This document shows positions 22,108-22,314 of a stretch of 22,314 nt of DNA, in pieces. Position numbers and translations under genes: made by a program. Under the pieces are notes generated by a model, which was given only the letters and a program-made list of their open reading frames with translations, ran no database searches and had not been told where the DNA came from. The stretch is taken from the NCBI GenBank assembly GCA_902477645.1, contig CABSIA010000033.1, forward strand, positions 1 through 22,314, in the 5' to 3' direction. How positions within the stretch are numbered: position 1 is the stretch's first letter; the number at the start of each line of letters is the position of its first letter. This stretch comes from an uncultured Prevotella sp. Its GTDB lineage: Bacteria; Bacteroidota; Bacteroidia; Bacteroidales; Bacteroidaceae.

Positions 22108-22314
22108 ATGGAAATAAACAAAATATTGCAAAAGTTGGGTATCGCATCGCTGAACGCCATGCAGGAAGATGCCTATAAGACTATAATGGGGAGGGCCAAC
22201 GATGTTGTCGTGCTGTCGCCAACTGGTACAGGAAAAACGCTTGCATACTTGTTGCCCGTTACTCAGCTAATTCCATGGCTAAAAGGTGTTATTAAGGCCA
22301 TAGTTGTCGTGCCC
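22108..22314 (+). CDS. DEAD/DEAH-box RNA helicase, 5' part only
   Basis: The first 69 codons of an ATP-dependent RNA helicase, cut by the window end. Visible are the Q-motif region (LGIASLNAMQEDA, with Q19), Walker A SPTGTGKT (residues 37-44) and the following LAYLLPVTQLIPWL, ending in AIVVVP just before motif Ia. The ATG at 22108 gives the usual short N-terminus. Which helicase subfamily it belongs to cannot be decided from this part, although direct entry into the Q motif is common in Bacteroidota DEAD proteins. Confidence 0.88.
   Translation, partial: MEINKILQKLGIASLNAMQEDAYKTIMGRANDVVVLSPTGTGKTLAYLLPVTQLIPWLKGVIKAIVVVP

Overview
The window looks like an ordinary chromosomal stretch of a member of the Bacteroidales, most likely Prevotella or a close relative. 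The evidence is: (i) four clear copies of the Bacteroidota promoter pattern (TTTG-like box, 19-20 bases, TAnnTTTG) in front of tRNA-Asp, the lipoprotein kinase, hisH and the SPOR protein; (ii) near absence of Shine-Dalgarno sequences; (iii) the families present, such as class III fructose-bisphosphatase, HisI and HisE in one locus, a LytTR regulator paired with a TPR histidine kinase, and the HU-like/SPOR protein. The species cannot be fixed without a search.

Layout. 1-4050 (+): a MacB-type ABC permease and the AAA+ chaperone ClpC, each followed by a good terminator. 4078-4248 (+): tRNA-Asp(GTC) with its own promoter and terminator. 4282-7141 (-): a two-component system, with a lipoprotein TPR histidine kinase first and a LytTR response regulator second. 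7314-17816 (-): a long run of co-directional genes, hisH-hisA-hisF-hisI-hisE-ftsE-lysC-lysA-GT2-(GT4-like)-fbp. The spacings are very tight, several are ATGA overlaps, and a strong intrinsic terminator ends the run. It joins histidine synthesis, the first and last steps of the aspartate-to-lysine branch, an FtsE-like ATPase, two glycosyltransferase-like genes and a gluconeogenic enzyme. 17826-19484 (-): a SPOR/HU-like protein followed by a zinc-ribbon FHA protein. 19448-19795: a 348-base divergent intergenic region with a striking palindromic element. 19796-22314 (+): two secreted, related TPR-like proteins with overlapping ends, then the start of a DEAD-box helicase cut by the window edge.

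Two places look damaged, probably by sequencing or assembly. In lysC, 28 bases match the Illumina TruSeq adapter exactly and replace native coding sequence in frame. About 1.9 kb away, the joint HisIE reading frame is broken by an apparent deletion of about 38 bases that removes the HisI zinc-binding CHTG...TCW segment. The lysC and hisI proteins should not be taken at face value.

I found no clear new multi-gene system. The most interesting unexplained structure is the 98-base palindromic element at 19545-19642. It holds three LacI-operator-like palindromes spaced exactly 22 bases apart, two strong hairpins, and 13-base outer inverted arms.
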